This document shows positions 27,201-35,340 of a stretch of DNA of 43,486 nt, in pieces. The stretch covers positions 1 through 43,486 of the forward strand of contig JAJFHC010000030.1 in assembly GCA_021775835.1 (NCBI GenBank), read 5' to 3'. The first letter of the stretch is position 1, and each line of letters starts with the position of its first letter. A model generated the notes under the pieces. It worked only from the letters and a program-made list of their open reading frames with translations, did no database searches and was not told the origin of the DNA. The translations under genes were made by a program, and so were the position numbers. Source of the stretch: Hyphomicrobiales bacterium (lineage in GTDB: Bacteria; Pseudomonadota; Alphaproteobacteria; Rhizobiales; JAJFHC01).

Positions 27201-27398
27201 TTCCCGCTCATGTTCGAACGGTCCCTGCAGGCGCAGTTCCTGCTCCCCATGGCGATCACCCTGGTTTTCGGGCTGGGCGTTGCGACGGTTCTGGTCCTTA
27301 TCCTGGTTCCCGCCTGTCTCGGTGTGCAGCAGGACATTGCCAACCTCTTCCGACGCTACTATTCATGGGCGCTTTACGGCGGACGGAAGCTCAGGTGA
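24237..27398 (+). CDS. RND efflux pump, inner-membrane transporter
   Basis: At 1053 residues it has the full RND length with 12 membrane helices and two large periplasmic loops. The proton-relay segment of helix 4 is LTLGIIVDDAIVVGEHAATR, with the Asp pair conserved in the HAE1 group. The start FVRHPNAANLLAAVMVLMGVFALSQLNRQFFPTLEVP is typical. The second half repeats the pattern with FALLGLSGILVNDSIILVSRIAER. It exports hydrophobic or amphipathic compounds using the proton gradient. The substrate cannot be told from sequence. It is co-transcribed with the adaptor and probably with the rmlD-like gene four bases after it. Confidence 0.93.
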   Translation: MAGADNASPLIRLFVRHPNAANLLAAVMVLMGVFALSQLNRQFFPTLEVPKITVSIAWPGASAEDVQANILEALEPELRFLDGLDEITSSSREGSASISIDFESDANMDKALSDVESAVGRVTTLPEDSERPVVTRVAFFEGVASLVVSGEFNEAALKGYAKVLRDGLLDAGIDRVVLDGARDEEIWATVRQGELRRFDLTVSDVAQRIADISQDLPSGTLEGAIDRQLRSVGLAETPEAIARIEVKALANGEKIMVRDIAVVERRFDRDAPEGRQDGIRAIKLNVQRSAAADTLDVAAKLDRYLAQVLPTLPPTLKVQKYDVRANRVTQRINLLLKNGVGGMAIVLVVLFVFLNGRVAFWVAAGIPVALMATLAVMWATGQSINMISLFALILTLGIIVDDAIVVGEHAATRSAMGDSPVEAAERGAGRMLVPVVAATLTTLVAFMPLLLVSGRIGDVVIALPLVVVAVLIASLIECFLILPGHLSHGLAASAKPPLPGLGGISRGFGRFRTWFDQHFFRFRDGLFRRFALVCYRWRYTTVAAALGLLIVSVGLIVGGRVKFQFFPSPEPEIIYANVVFGAGTPRAQTEQAMIGIGEALQVAQKQLAGDSNEKLIVASYTALGKQGGTTGDNLARLEVELTAAEDRTIRTRAISRAWREALPKVPGVERITISGRRAGPPGRDIDIKIRNAAPAVLKTAALEVRELLSGYPGVTAVTDDQPYGKQEIILESTAKGRALGFTTETIARQVRNAFEGAIAKRFARDDEEITIRVKEEDTRNGYLALRELHLRSPTGQEVPLSEVATLRERIGFSVIKREEGKTVISVTADIDPSQADGTAILAELNDTALPAVARKHGVEFRLAGRDQERRESFRDLLLGLNVALVLIYIILAWVFGSYVKPVVVMLIIPFGIIGAILGHLVMGFALTILSLFALLGLSGILVNDSIILVSRIAERMEQGESAEEAAVGGAQDRLRAVLLTSLTTIGGLFPLMFERSLQAQFLLPMAITLVFGLGVATVLVLILVPACLGVQQDIANLFRRYYSWALYGGRKLR

Positions 27399-27402
27399 AG
27401 GT

Positions 27403-28290
27403 ATGCGTCTCTTGATTGCAGGGTGGCACGGCCAGATTGCCCGTGCCCTGGTGGAACTCGCACCGGCCCGCGACGATGTCACGACGCTGTCGATCGGCCG
27501 CGCCGCCCTGGAACTCTGCCGGCCGGTGAACATGCGCGGCGTGCTGCTCGAGGCCAGGCCCGATGTCCTGATCAACACGGCCGCCTACACCAGCGTCGAT
27601 GCCGCCGAAGAGGAATCGGAAACCGCCTTCCAGATGAACCATGCCGGCGCCGAGGCCTTCGCCGCGGTCGCGGCCCGAAAAGGCATTCCGGTCATTCACC
27701 TGTCGACCGACTACGTGTTCGACGGCCGCAAACAGGGCGCCTACACCGAGGACGACGAGCCCGCGCCGCAAAGCATCTACGGGCGCTCGAAACTGGAAGG
27801 CGAACGCGCGGTCGCCGCCATCAATCCGAAACACATCATCCTGCGCACCTCATGGGTCTTCAGCGCCCATGGCCGCAACTTCGTCAAGGGAATCCTCGAT
27901 CAGGCCGCATCCCGCGACACAATTGAGGTGGTCGACGATCAGACCGGAACGCCCACCTACGCGCCGCAACTGGCCGGCACAATTCTGGAGATTGCATCGA
28001 GACTTGCGGGAAATCCTGACGCCGCTCCCTGGGGCACGTACCACGCGGCAGGCGCCCAGGCCGTCACATGGTGTGACTTCGCCCGGGAGATCCTCCAGGT
28101 ATCCGGCGACCTGGGTGGACCGACCGCACAGGTCAGGGGAATTCCCGGCAACAGCTACCCCACATCCGCGCCGCGCCTCGCCAACGCAAGCCTCGACAGC
28201 TCCAGGCTGGAACGCACCTTCGGTCTGACCATGGCCTCAACCCGGGACGGTCTACGCGACTGCATCGGCCAGTTGCTCGTATCGACGTGA
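27403..28290 (+). CDS. rfbD: dTDP-4-dehydrorhamnose reductase family protein
   Basis: This 295-residue short-chain dehydrogenase fits RmlD/RfbD, which makes dTDP-L-rhamnose. Visible are the cofactor loop LIAGWHGQIARALVE (G-x2-G-Q), NTAAYTSVDAAEEE, HLSTDYVFDGRKQGAYTEDD and the catalytic YGRSK. It also has the TSWVFSAHGRNFVK and VDDQTGTPTYAPQLA segments of the family. I start at 27403; a longer frame from 27280 overlaps the pump gene. No rmlA, rmlB or rmlC is present, and it follows an efflux operon, which is an odd place. It may supply sugar for surface polymers made elsewhere. Confidence 0.85.
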   Translation: MRLLIAGWHGQIARALVELAPARDDVTTLSIGRAALELCRPVNMRGVLLEARPDVLINTAAYTSVDAAEEESETAFQMNHAGAEAFAAVAARKGIPVIHLSTDYVFDGRKQGAYTEDDEPAPQSIYGRSKLEGERAVAAINPKHIILRTSWVFSAHGRNFVKGILDQAASRDTIEVVDDQTGTPTYAPQLAGTILEIASRLAGNPDAAPWGTYHAAGAQAVTWCDFAREILQVSGDLGGPTAQVRGIPGNSYPTSAPRLANASLDSSRLERTFGLTMASTRDGLRDCIGQLLVST

Positions 28291-28836
28291 CTGGCTGCAA
28301 TCGGATTCGATTTGGAACCTCTCGCGTTCGACTGAAGTTGTCATGACAGGTCCAATAGTACTGTGCCGTCTCTCCATCACTGCGACGGCAGAGGCCAGTG
28401 ACCAGGGCGATACGGCCAGACTTCCCGATGTGACCTCCAGACCACCGTTTTCACCGTAGTGACAAAATTGGGATGAACCAAAAAGCGCGACATGCACCAG
28501 GCCGTAGGTTCATGAATCTGAGTTAGATTGCCATCCCGGACAATGTTCGGTTTGCTTCCGTCTTTGGGCCTAATCAGGCTTGTCGCGGTACCGTGAAAAT
28601 GTGCCATGTGTGGACGTGCGGCGGTGACCATACCAATGCCGCCTTGCCGCGATTTGATATCAAGTGCCTTGTACCTGTCTGTGACCGTACAATCGCGGAG
28701 GATTGACGCAGATCAACGCGATAACCTTTCGTGGCGATCAGACTTGCTGGGTTGGTGCCATTGAGGCGACTCACAAATTCGCGAAAGAGGCATCAAAAAT
28801 ACTTAGCCAGGCAACCATGTAAAGGTAAGCAGTACG
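28291..28836. other. 546-base gap with no convincing gene
   Basis: Several short minus-strand frames (for example 28377-28631, 84 codons) cross this stretch, but none has a ribosome binding site or a domain I recognise. It may contain decayed coding DNA. It ends at the small secreted protein gene, whose base composition also differs from the surrounding genes. Confidence 0.35.
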
Positions 28837-29157
28837 ATGCTCAGAATTTTGGCGGCGGTAATAGCACTTTCATCAATGGTGGGAACTGCAGAAGCTCGTT
28901 GTGTGTATGGCCATAAAACTTTGCCAGGTAGTTTAGGTCCACATCAGGTAGATAATACTCGCTCGTTTACAGTTAGCGGGTGGGCAAATTTCCGCGTCGA
29001 AGTCCTTACGGGCGGGCCTATCACAGCTAACCTAGGGTGTGGCTGGGAGGATGGATATAACATTTCATGCGATGTTGAAGCATATGGAGAACGAAGTGTG
29101 CGTCTGCGCAATAATACCAATCGTCAGATCACTTACCTCTGGATATGCAATAACTAA
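28837..29157 (+). CDS. Small secreted cysteine-containing protein, unknown
   Basis: The 106-residue product has a clean signal peptide (MLRILAAVIALSSMVGTAEA) and then a mature domain of about 86 residues starting RCVYGHKTLPG. There are four Cys in the mature part (CVYG, LGCGWE, ISCDVE, WICNN), which could make two disulfides, and alternating polar and hydrophobic residues suggest beta strands. AAAGG lies about 11 bases before the ATG. GC content is well below that of the neighbours. It stands alone between a 546-base gap and the convergent trkH. I do not recognise the family. Confidence 0.65.
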   Translation: MLRILAAVIALSSMVGTAEARCVYGHKTLPGSLGPHQVDNTRSFTVSGWANFRVEVLTGGPITANLGCGWEDGYNISCDVEAYGERSVRLRNNTNRQITYLWICNN

Positions 29158-29323
29158 GATGTTTGATGCGCTTGCGGCGCTGGCATGTTCCGCTCCGGAC
29201 GGAAACTTTAATTGAGCCGACCAGGCACGAGGGTGAGACGTCTCATGGCAAGATTGATACAGTGCTTGCCCGACCTCCAATGCACTGATCCGTCTGAGGT
29301 TGCGCATCAACAGGCTACGCCCC

Positions 29324-30769
29324 TCAACTGCGCCAGAACGCCGGTGTGAACAACACCAGCACCGTGAACAGTTCCAGCCGACCCAGCAGCATGCCGAAAC
29401 ACAGCAGCCACTTGGCCACATCGGGCAGGCTTGCGTAATTGCCGGAAGGTCCCACCACTTCGCCAAGCCCTGGACCCACGTTCGCCATGGCGCTGGCGGC
29501 TGCTGACAGGGCCGTCAGGTTGTCCAGGCCGATCAGATTGAGACTGAGCGCCAGAAGCCCGAAACACAGCAGGAACATGAAAAAGAAGCTCGATACGGCA
29601 CCGATGACGCTGTCGGAAAGCGGTCTTCCGTTGTACTGCGGCGAGAACACGCCATGCGGATAGATGACGCGATTGAGATAGACCCGGACGTTCTCGAGGA
29701 TCACCTGGAAACGGAATATCTTGATGCCGCAGGATGTCGACCCGGCACAGCCGCCGACGAACATGGCGCAGAAGAAAAAGGCAATGGCGAAGCCGCCCCA
29801 CTGTCCGTAATCGGTCGTGGCATAGCCCGTGCCTGTAATGATCGAGACCACGTTGAAAGCGGCATGTCTCAGGGCCATCAACCCGTCTTCGGCACCACCG
29901 TTCATCTGGTACGCCCAGCTCGCCAGGACGCCGGCCACGACTACCACCAGGAAAAACCGGACCTGGCTGTCGGTGAGCAGGGAAGGGTTGCCGCGAATGA
30001 CCTGGAGGTAGAGCACGAACGGCAAGCTGCCGAGGAGCATGAAGATCACGGCGATCGTATCGATTGAAGCGCTCTGAAAATGGCCGATGGAAGAATCGTA
30101 GTTTGCGAATCCGCCTGTGGCGATCGTGGTCATGGCATGGGTGACCGCATCGAACATATCCATGCCGGCGAAATAGTAACCAAGCGTACAGGCAAGGGTG
30201 AAAACCAGATAGAGCATGGAGATCGAACCGGCGATCTGGGTCGCCCGCGGCAGGATCTTTTCCGATGTGTCGGATGATTCCATGCGAAACAGCTGCATGC
30301 CGCCAATCTGCAGCATTGGCAGGACGGCAATCGCCATGACGATGATCCCGATGCCCCCCATCCATTGCAGCAGCGCGCGCCATAACAGGATGCCTTGGGG
30401 GCGCAGCTCCAGACCGGTAATCACCGTGGCGCCGGTTGTCGTGAGACCTGACATGGCCTCAAAGAAGGCGTCCGTGTAGGAGATGTTCGCGTCGCTGATG
30501 GCGAGCGGTATAGCGGCAAAGGCTGCCAATGCGATCCAGGCCAGGACCGTCAGGAGAAAGGCCTGCTTGACGTTGAGGCTTGAGGTATGCCCCCAGGTCG
30601 CCAGCACCAGCCCAATCCCCACAAATAGCGTCAGCAGCGAGGACAGGGCGAAGGTAACCCAGTTTTCGTTGGCTTCCACGAGGTCAAGCAGCGCCGGAAT
30701 CACCATGGCGCAACCGAGCGTGGTCAGAAGAATGCCGACGACGAGGGCGATCGGTCTGAATTCGGTCAT
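29324..30769 (-). CDS. trkH: TrkH family potassium uptake protein
   Basis: The 481-residue integral membrane protein has the fourfold helix-pore-helix repeat of TrkH/KtrB transporters. The first selectivity loop is AMSGLTTTGATVITG (residues about 110-124) and the third shows GCAGSTSCGIKIFRFQV. The last quarter contains ASAMANVGPGLGEVVGPSGNY. It takes up K+ and normally needs the regulator TrkA, which is not in this window. It lies 11 bases after apaG on the same strand, so the two share a transcript. Confidence 0.93.
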   Translation of the reverse strand: MTEFRPIALVVGILLTTLGCAMVIPALLDLVEANENWVTFALSSLLTLFVGIGLVLATWGHTSSLNVKQAFLLTVLAWIALAAFAAIPLAISDANISYTDAFFEAMSGLTTTGATVITGLELRPQGILLWRALLQWMGGIGIIVMAIAVLPMLQIGGMQLFRMESSDTSEKILPRATQIAGSISMLYLVFTLACTLGYYFAGMDMFDAVTHAMTTIATGGFANYDSSIGHFQSASIDTIAVIFMLLGSLPFVLYLQVIRGNPSLLTDSQVRFFLVVVVAGVLASWAYQMNGGAEDGLMALRHAAFNVVSIITGTGYATTDYGQWGGFAIAFFFCAMFVGGCAGSTSCGIKIFRFQVILENVRVYLNRVIYPHGVFSPQYNGRPLSDSVIGAVSSFFFMFLLCFGLLALSLNLIGLDNLTALSAAASAMANVGPGLGEVVGPSGNYASLPDVAKWLLCFGMLLGRLELFTVLVLFTPAFWRS

Positions 30770-30780
30770 GAACGTCTAGA

Positions 30781-31173
30781 TCAATGCACGACGGCGTGGG
30801 TGTAGGGACTGTCGAGAGAAAAGGCGGGGATGTCGACATTGAACAACTCGCCGCCCTCGGTTGCCATCTGATAGGCGCCGACCATGATACCTGAGGATGT
30901 GCCCAGAGGCGTGCCGGAGGTGTACTGATAACTCTCGCCCGGCTGCAGGACCGGCTGTTCGCCGATCACGCCTTCGCCGCGTACTTCCTGGATCTGGCCA
31001 TTGGCATCAGTAATTTTCCAGTACCGGGTACGCAGCTGCACGATCTCGTCGCCGGTATTCTCGATGCTCACCGTATAGGCCCAGACAAAATAATCTTCCT
31101 CAGGCGAGGACTGATTGTCCAGATAGGTCGGTTCAACCGCGATCGAAATCGCCCTTGTGACCTTCTTGTACAT
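30781..31173 (-). CDS. apaG: ApaG (DUF525) protein
   Basis: The 130-residue length and the pattern [29 protein letters not shown] (described by ends, about residues 13-41), [30 protein letters not shown] and [16 protein letters not shown] identify ApaG, a small beta-sandwich protein. It is known from the apaGH region of enterobacteria, where it is linked to diadenosine tetraphosphate and Co2+/Mg2+ effects. Its exact biochemical role is unsettled. It heads the minus-strand pair with trkH and is divergent from dcd. Confidence 0.93.
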   Translation of the reverse strand: MYKKVTRAISIAVEPTYLDNQSSPEEDYFVWAYTVSIENTGDEIVQLRTRYWKITDANGQIQEVRGEGVIGEQPVLQPGESYQYTSGTPLGTSSGIMVGAYQMATEGGELFNVDIPAFSLDSPYTHAVVH

Positions 31174-31326
31174 TGTCCGTGATCCTTTGTCCCTGACAAG
31201 ACGATTTGCAAGACGCTGGCCGGATTATACCGCAAACAAAGGGGCGCCCGCCAGTGCGTGTACACATTGACTTGGCGTGTTCGGGTTGATCGGTTAATAA
31301 ACCTGCATCACGACAGGCAGGAAGAC

Positions 31327-32442
31327 ATGGAACAGGCAGAACAGACATCGTCAGCGGAAGCCGGCCGGACAGGCGGTATCCTGCCGGCCCATGCCATTGA
31401 ACGGCTGATTGGGCAAGGTGATATCGGTCTGGAACGGCCGGCCGACGAAGACCAGATTCAACCGGCAAGTCTCGATCTGCGGCTCGGCCACTACGCCTAC
31501 AGGGTGCGGGCGAGTTTTTTGCCGGGCCCGCGTCACACGGTCGATCAGCGTCTTGAAGCGCTTGCCCTTCATCGCATTGATCTGACCGATGGTGCCGTTC
31601 TGGAAACCGGCTGTGTTTACGTGGTGCCGCTTCTGGAAAGCCTGTCACTCGATCCTACCATTGCGGCTGCCGCAAACCCCAAGAGTTCAACCGGACGGCT
31701 CGATGTCTTTACCCGGGTGATTGCCGACCGTGCTCAGGAGTTCGATAAGGTCGAGACGGGTTACTGCGGGCCGCTGTTTGCCGAAATCAGCCCGCGCACA
31801 TTTTCGATTCTGGTTCGCACCGGGTCGCGTCTGTCCCAGATCAGGTTCCGGCAGGGGGTCCGGTCGTTCGACGACAACGATCTGCGCGCGCTCCATGCCG
31901 AACAGGTGCTGGTCTCCTCGGGCGTTCCCAACATTGACAACGGCATTGCCCTGAGCGTCGACCTGTCCGGCGACGGCCTTGTGGGATTCCGTGCAAAACG
32001 CCATGCAGGCCTCGTCGACATCGACAGGAAGGCGACGTGTGATGTGCTCGACTACTGGGAACCGATCACGGCCAAGGGAAGTCTCGTGCTGGATCCCGAC
32101 CAGTTCTACATCCTGGCGTCGCGCGAATCGGTACACGTGCCACCGACCCATGCTGCGGAAATGATGCCGTTTAATCCCCTGGTTGGCGAATTCCGGGTTC
32201 ACTATGCCGGGTTTTTCGACCCCGGATTCGGACATAGTGCCGCCGGCGGCGCCGGGAGCCGGGCGGTTCTCGAGGTGCGCAGCCACGAAGTGCCGTTCAT
32301 TCTGGAGGACGGTCAGGTCATTGGCCGGCTCATTTACGAACCGCTGACGGAGCGGCCTGAGCAGGTTTATGGGCAGGGGATCGGATCGAACTATCAGAGC
32401 CAGGGTCTCAAGTTGTCGAAACACTTCAGACCATACGAGTAA
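31327..32442 (+). CDS. dcd: 2'-deoxycytidine 5'-triphosphate deaminase, long two-module form
   Basis: The 371-residue protein deaminates dCTP to dUTP for thymidylate synthesis. It is about twice the E. coli Dcd length and contains two dUTPase-like modules. The first has IQPASLDLRLGHYAY (about residues 43-57) and AAAANPKSSTGRLDVFTRVI. The second has LDPDQFYILASRESVHVPPTHAAEM and FRVHYAGFFDPGFG near residues 255-300. This long form is typical of alphaproteobacteria. AGGAAG precedes the ATG at 31327. The 3' end overlaps the next open frame by 74 bases if that gene really starts at 32369. Confidence 0.9.
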   Translation: MEQAEQTSSAEAGRTGGILPAHAIERLIGQGDIGLERPADEDQIQPASLDLRLGHYAYRVRASFLPGPRHTVDQRLEALALHRIDLTDGAVLETGCVYVVPLLESLSLDPTIAAAANPKSSTGRLDVFTRVIADRAQEFDKVETGYCGPLFAEISPRTFSILVRTGSRLSQIRFRQGVRSFDDNDLRALHAEQVLVSSGVPNIDNGIALSVDLSGDGLVGFRAKRHAGLVDIDRKATCDVLDYWEPITAKGSLVLDPDQFYILASRESVHVPPTHAAEMMPFNPLVGEFRVHYAGFFDPGFGHSAAGGAGSRAVLEVRSHEVPFILEDGQVIGRLIYEPLTERPEQVYGQGIGSNYQSQGLKLSKHFRPYE

Positions 32443-34273
32443 CCGGTTCCCCTTGCCAGACAACGATCACATTTCCACGTCGTCCAGGCGACAGGCCGCC
32501 GACGGCATTGAGCCGACAGCGCAACGATCCTACGTCCAGTCGTTCTGGCACGGTGGCCAGTTGTCGCCCTACGAGATCATGTGCATTAGGTCGTTCCTGG
32601 CTCACGGGCACGGATTTGACCTGTACAGCTATGCACCGGATCTCAATGTACCGTCAGGATGCACTCTTCTCGACGCAGGTCAGGTCTTTGCCGAAGACGA
32701 GGCGTTCTTTTATCAAGATGGGCCTGAAAGAGGCAGCATGTCCCTGTTCTCGAATGCCTTCCGGTACAAGCTATTGGAGGAAAAGGGTGGCTGGTGGGTA
32801 GATCTCGACGTCGTGTGTCAGACAGACGCCCTGCCGGAAGACCCTTATGCGTTCGGATTTGAAGACGGTCACGGCAAGATCGGCACTGCCGTCATCAAGG
32901 CGCCTCCCGGTGATCCACTCATGCGCCTGTGCCGGGAAAGGTCACTGGACGTCGGCGCAGAAGCCCGTTGGGGCCAAAGCGGACCGAACCTGTTTACCGA
33001 CTCAGTGAACGCGCTGGGGCTGACACATCACGCTCAACCCGTCTCCGCATTCTACCCCTATAGTTGGACCGAGGCCCTGGCGGCGCTCGATCCGGGTCAG
33101 ACCGGGCGGCTCTTGTCGCTGTGCGACAAAAGCAAGTTTGTTCACCTGTGGGCGGAAGTTTTTCGCCGCCGCAGGATTGACAAGCACCAGCCACCGGAAC
33201 TGGGATCCCTCGTCGACCATTTTTTTGGCCTTTTTGATCCGCAACAGCAAAAGGAATTCAGAGCTAGAGGTCAGCTATGCAGCAATTGGCAGTGTCTTCT
33301 TGCAGCATTTTCGATCAAGGCATCCCTACCCGAAAGATTGCTCAACCTGGTGATAGCCGCTCGGAGCATGAGCAATACGAAGCACTACATTAGAGCGATC
33401 GGCGAGGCTCCCAACTATTTTAACCCGGCCGCCTACTCGGAGAAAATGCAATGCCGGAAGTTGTTTGACCGAAATCCATTTTTTTCGATTTGCTGCGACA
33501 AGCTCAAGGCACGCGCCTATGCAGAGGCGGCCGATTGCGGTTTGGCGTTCCCGAAAATTTACTGGTCCGGGACAGATCCCGACCAGATTCCGTTTGATCA
33601 GCTCCCCACCCCTTACGTGATCAAGCCAAACCACCGAAGTGGTGCCAAGTTCGTTGTCACTCATAAGGATATGGAGGATCAGCCCGAAATCCGGAACCTT
33701 TGTCGGCACTGGCTGACGCATCCGCATGGGCTGGAAATAAACGAGTGGGGGTATCGTGACGTGAAGCCCTGTCTTTACGCCGAGGAGTTGTTGCCGGCCC
33801 CGGAGGGGTTCCTGTATCCGGACGAATACAATTTCATGGTCTACTCCGGCCGGCTGGAGTCAGTGGTAATCTTCCGGGGCAGGCAGGTCGAAAACCGCGA
33901 CGTCACGTACCTTGATCGAGACTGGACACGTTTGGATGTCAGGAAGTGGGTCGGGTGGCATTTGAGCAAGGAACGCTTTCGGGACAGTCAACCGCATGTA
34001 CCGCACCCGGACGGGCTTGAAAGAATGATCGCAATCGCCGAACGGCTCGGACGAGATCTGGACCACGTGCGTGTCGATTTTTTCAACATCGACGGGATCG
34101 TCTATTTTTGCGAACTCACGGTCTACGCCGACTCCGGATTTGCATACGGCTTTCCCGAAGATGCAGTGTATGAGAAATTTCCACCACGAGACATCGACTA
34201 TCAGGACGGCGCACTTTGGAAGCAGCCACAGTTTTCTCTACCGGCAAAACTGAAACACGTTCTCTTTGGTTAG
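32369..34273 (+). CDS. Fusion of a DXD-type glycosyltransferase and a TupA-like ATP-grasp ligase
   Basis: This 634-residue protein has two parts. Residues about 50-300 look like a sugar-binding glycosyltransferase: YVQSFWHGGQLSPYEIMCIRSFLAHGH, then FSNAFRYKLLEEKGGWWVDLDVVC with the D-x-D metal site. Residues about 303-634 are an ATP-grasp domain of the TupA type, shown by PTPYVIKPNHRSGAKFVV, LYAEELLPA, and HVRVDFFNIDGIVYFCELT with the metal-binding Glu. TupA-like enzymes are found in surface-polymer clusters and may form amide links. The start is uncertain: ATG at 32369 overlaps dcd by 74 bases, and TTG at 32453 avoids the overlap but has no clear ribosome site. Acceptor and donor are unknown. 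Confidence 0.75.
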   Translation: MGRGSDRTIRARVSSCRNTSDHTSNRFPLPDNDHISTSSRRQAADGIEPTAQRSYVQSFWHGGQLSPYEIMCIRSFLAHGHGFDLYSYAPDLNVPSGCTLLDAGQVFAEDEAFFYQDGPERGSMSLFSNAFRYKLLEEKGGWWVDLDVVCQTDALPEDPYAFGFEDGHGKIGTAVIKAPPGDPLMRLCRERSLDVGAEARWGQSGPNLFTDSVNALGLTHHAQPVSAFYPYSWTEALAALDPGQTGRLLSLCDKSKFVHLWAEVFRRRRIDKHQPPELGSLVDHFFGLFDPQQQKEFRARGQLCSNWQCLLAAFSIKASLPERLLNLVIAARSMSNTKHYIRAIGEAPNYFNPAAYSEKMQCRKLFDRNPFFSICCDKLKARAYAEAADCGLAFPKIYWSGTDPDQIPFDQLPTPYVIKPNHRSGAKFVVTHKDMEDQPEIRNLCRHWLTHPHGLEINEWGYRDVKPCLYAEELLPAPEGFLYPDEYNFMVYSGRLESVVIFRGRQVENRDVTYLDRDWTRLDVRKWVGWHLSKERFRDSQPHVPHPDGLERMIAIAERLGRDLDHVRVDFFNIDGIVYFCELTVYADSGFAYGFPEDAVYEKFPPRDIDYQDGALWKQPQFSLPAKLKHVLFG

Positions 34274-34281
34274 TTTTTAGA

Positions 34282-35325
34282 ATGGTACAACCAAGGCATC
34301 ACGAAAACCCAGCATCGACGGACGGGTTGTGCAGCAATTGGCAATGTTGCCTGGCGGCCTTTTCCATCGAAGCGCCGTTACACGAAAAGTTGGCCAATGT
34401 GCTGATCGCCGCGGGACGCTTGAGCAACACGAAGCATTACATAAGGGCCATGGGAGAAGCCTCCAACTATGTGAACCCCAAGGCCTACTCCGACAAAATG
34501 CAGTGCCGGAAGCTGTTTGACCGAAATCCCCTTTTTCCGGTTTTTTGCTACAAGCTCAAGGCGCGGGTCCATGGCCAGGAAATCGACCCGGGTCTCCGGT
34601 TGCCGTTGATCCATTGGTCAGGCGTTGACCCGGACGAGATTCCGTTTGATGAACTGCCGACACCCTACATCGTGAAACCAAATCACCGCAGCGGAGCGGT
34701 TTACGTTGTCAGGGAAAAAGGCGATGAGAACCGATCGGATGTTCGCCGTCAGTGTCATGCATGGCTGAAGCATCCTCACGGTCAGGACATCGAGGAATGG
34801 GGGTATTGTGAAGTCGAACCGCGTTTGTATGTCGAAGAGCTTTTGCCGGGACCGAAAAGATTGTGTTTTCCCGATGACTACAGATTGTTTGTTTTTTCCG
34901 GGCGCGTGGAGTTCATCCAGATATTTCGCTACAGGGGGAGCAACATTCACTACAGAGGGTATTTCGACCGAAACTGGAATCGGTTGAACATCAAGAAATG
35001 GCTTGGCTGGGGAACTTCTGTGGACCGTGCCAGGGACAGCCTGTTGCACGCTGCCGTCCCGAAAGGACTCGACGTCATGATCAAGGCGTCCGAGGAGATA
35101 GGACGCGATCTGGATCATATTCGCGTCGATTTTTTCGATATCGATGGTGAGATCTATCTTGGCGAACTGACGCCATATCCGGACTCAGGCTTCGCCTACT
35201 ATTTCAGTGAAGAGGCATCATACGATGACTATCCACCACGTGACATTGATTATCAGAACGGTACGCTCTGGAATTTGCCTCAGATTTCGACGTTGGAGAA
35301 ACTGAAGCGTGTGTGGCAACGTTGA
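34282..35325 (+). CDS. Stand-alone TupA-like ATP-grasp protein, paralog of the preceding C-terminal domain
   Basis: The 347-residue protein matches the ATP-grasp half of the upstream fusion along its whole length. Similarity begins sharply at LCSNWQC near residue 13 and runs to the last residues (PPRDIDYQNGTLW). Conserved blocks are YIVKPNHRSGAVYVV, LYVEELLPG and HIRVDFFDIDGEIYLGELTPYPDSGF with the likely Mg-binding Glu. By eye the two copies are roughly 55-60 percent identical. Its ATG lies 9 bases after the previous stop, so it is almost surely co-transcribed. It has no glycosyltransferase part. Two copies suggest two ligation steps or two substrates. Confidence 0.8.
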   Translation: MVQPRHHENPASTDGLCSNWQCCLAAFSIEAPLHEKLANVLIAAGRLSNTKHYIRAMGEASNYVNPKAYSDKMQCRKLFDRNPLFPVFCYKLKARVHGQEIDPGLRLPLIHWSGVDPDEIPFDELPTPYIVKPNHRSGAVYVVREKGDENRSDVRRQCHAWLKHPHGQDIEEWGYCEVEPRLYVEELLPGPKRLCFPDDYRLFVFSGRVEFIQIFRYRGSNIHYRGYFDRNWNRLNIKKWLGWGTSVDRARDSLLHAAVPKGLDVMIKASEEIGRDLDHIRVDFFDIDGEIYLGELTPYPDSGFAYYFSEEASYDDYPPRDIDYQNGTLWNLPQISTLEKLKRVWQR

Positions 35326-35340
35326 GAGCAGAGGCGGCGA

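Noticed and set aside
28377..28631. 84-codon minus-strand frame in the gap after rmlD
   Set aside because: There is no ribosome binding site and no recognised domain; it may be decayed coding DNA but cannot be called a gene.
34262..34290. The two ATP-grasp genes as one gene broken by a stop
   Set aside because: The second gene repeats the first's C-terminal domain rather than continuing it, so this is a duplication and not a frameshift or nonsense mutation.
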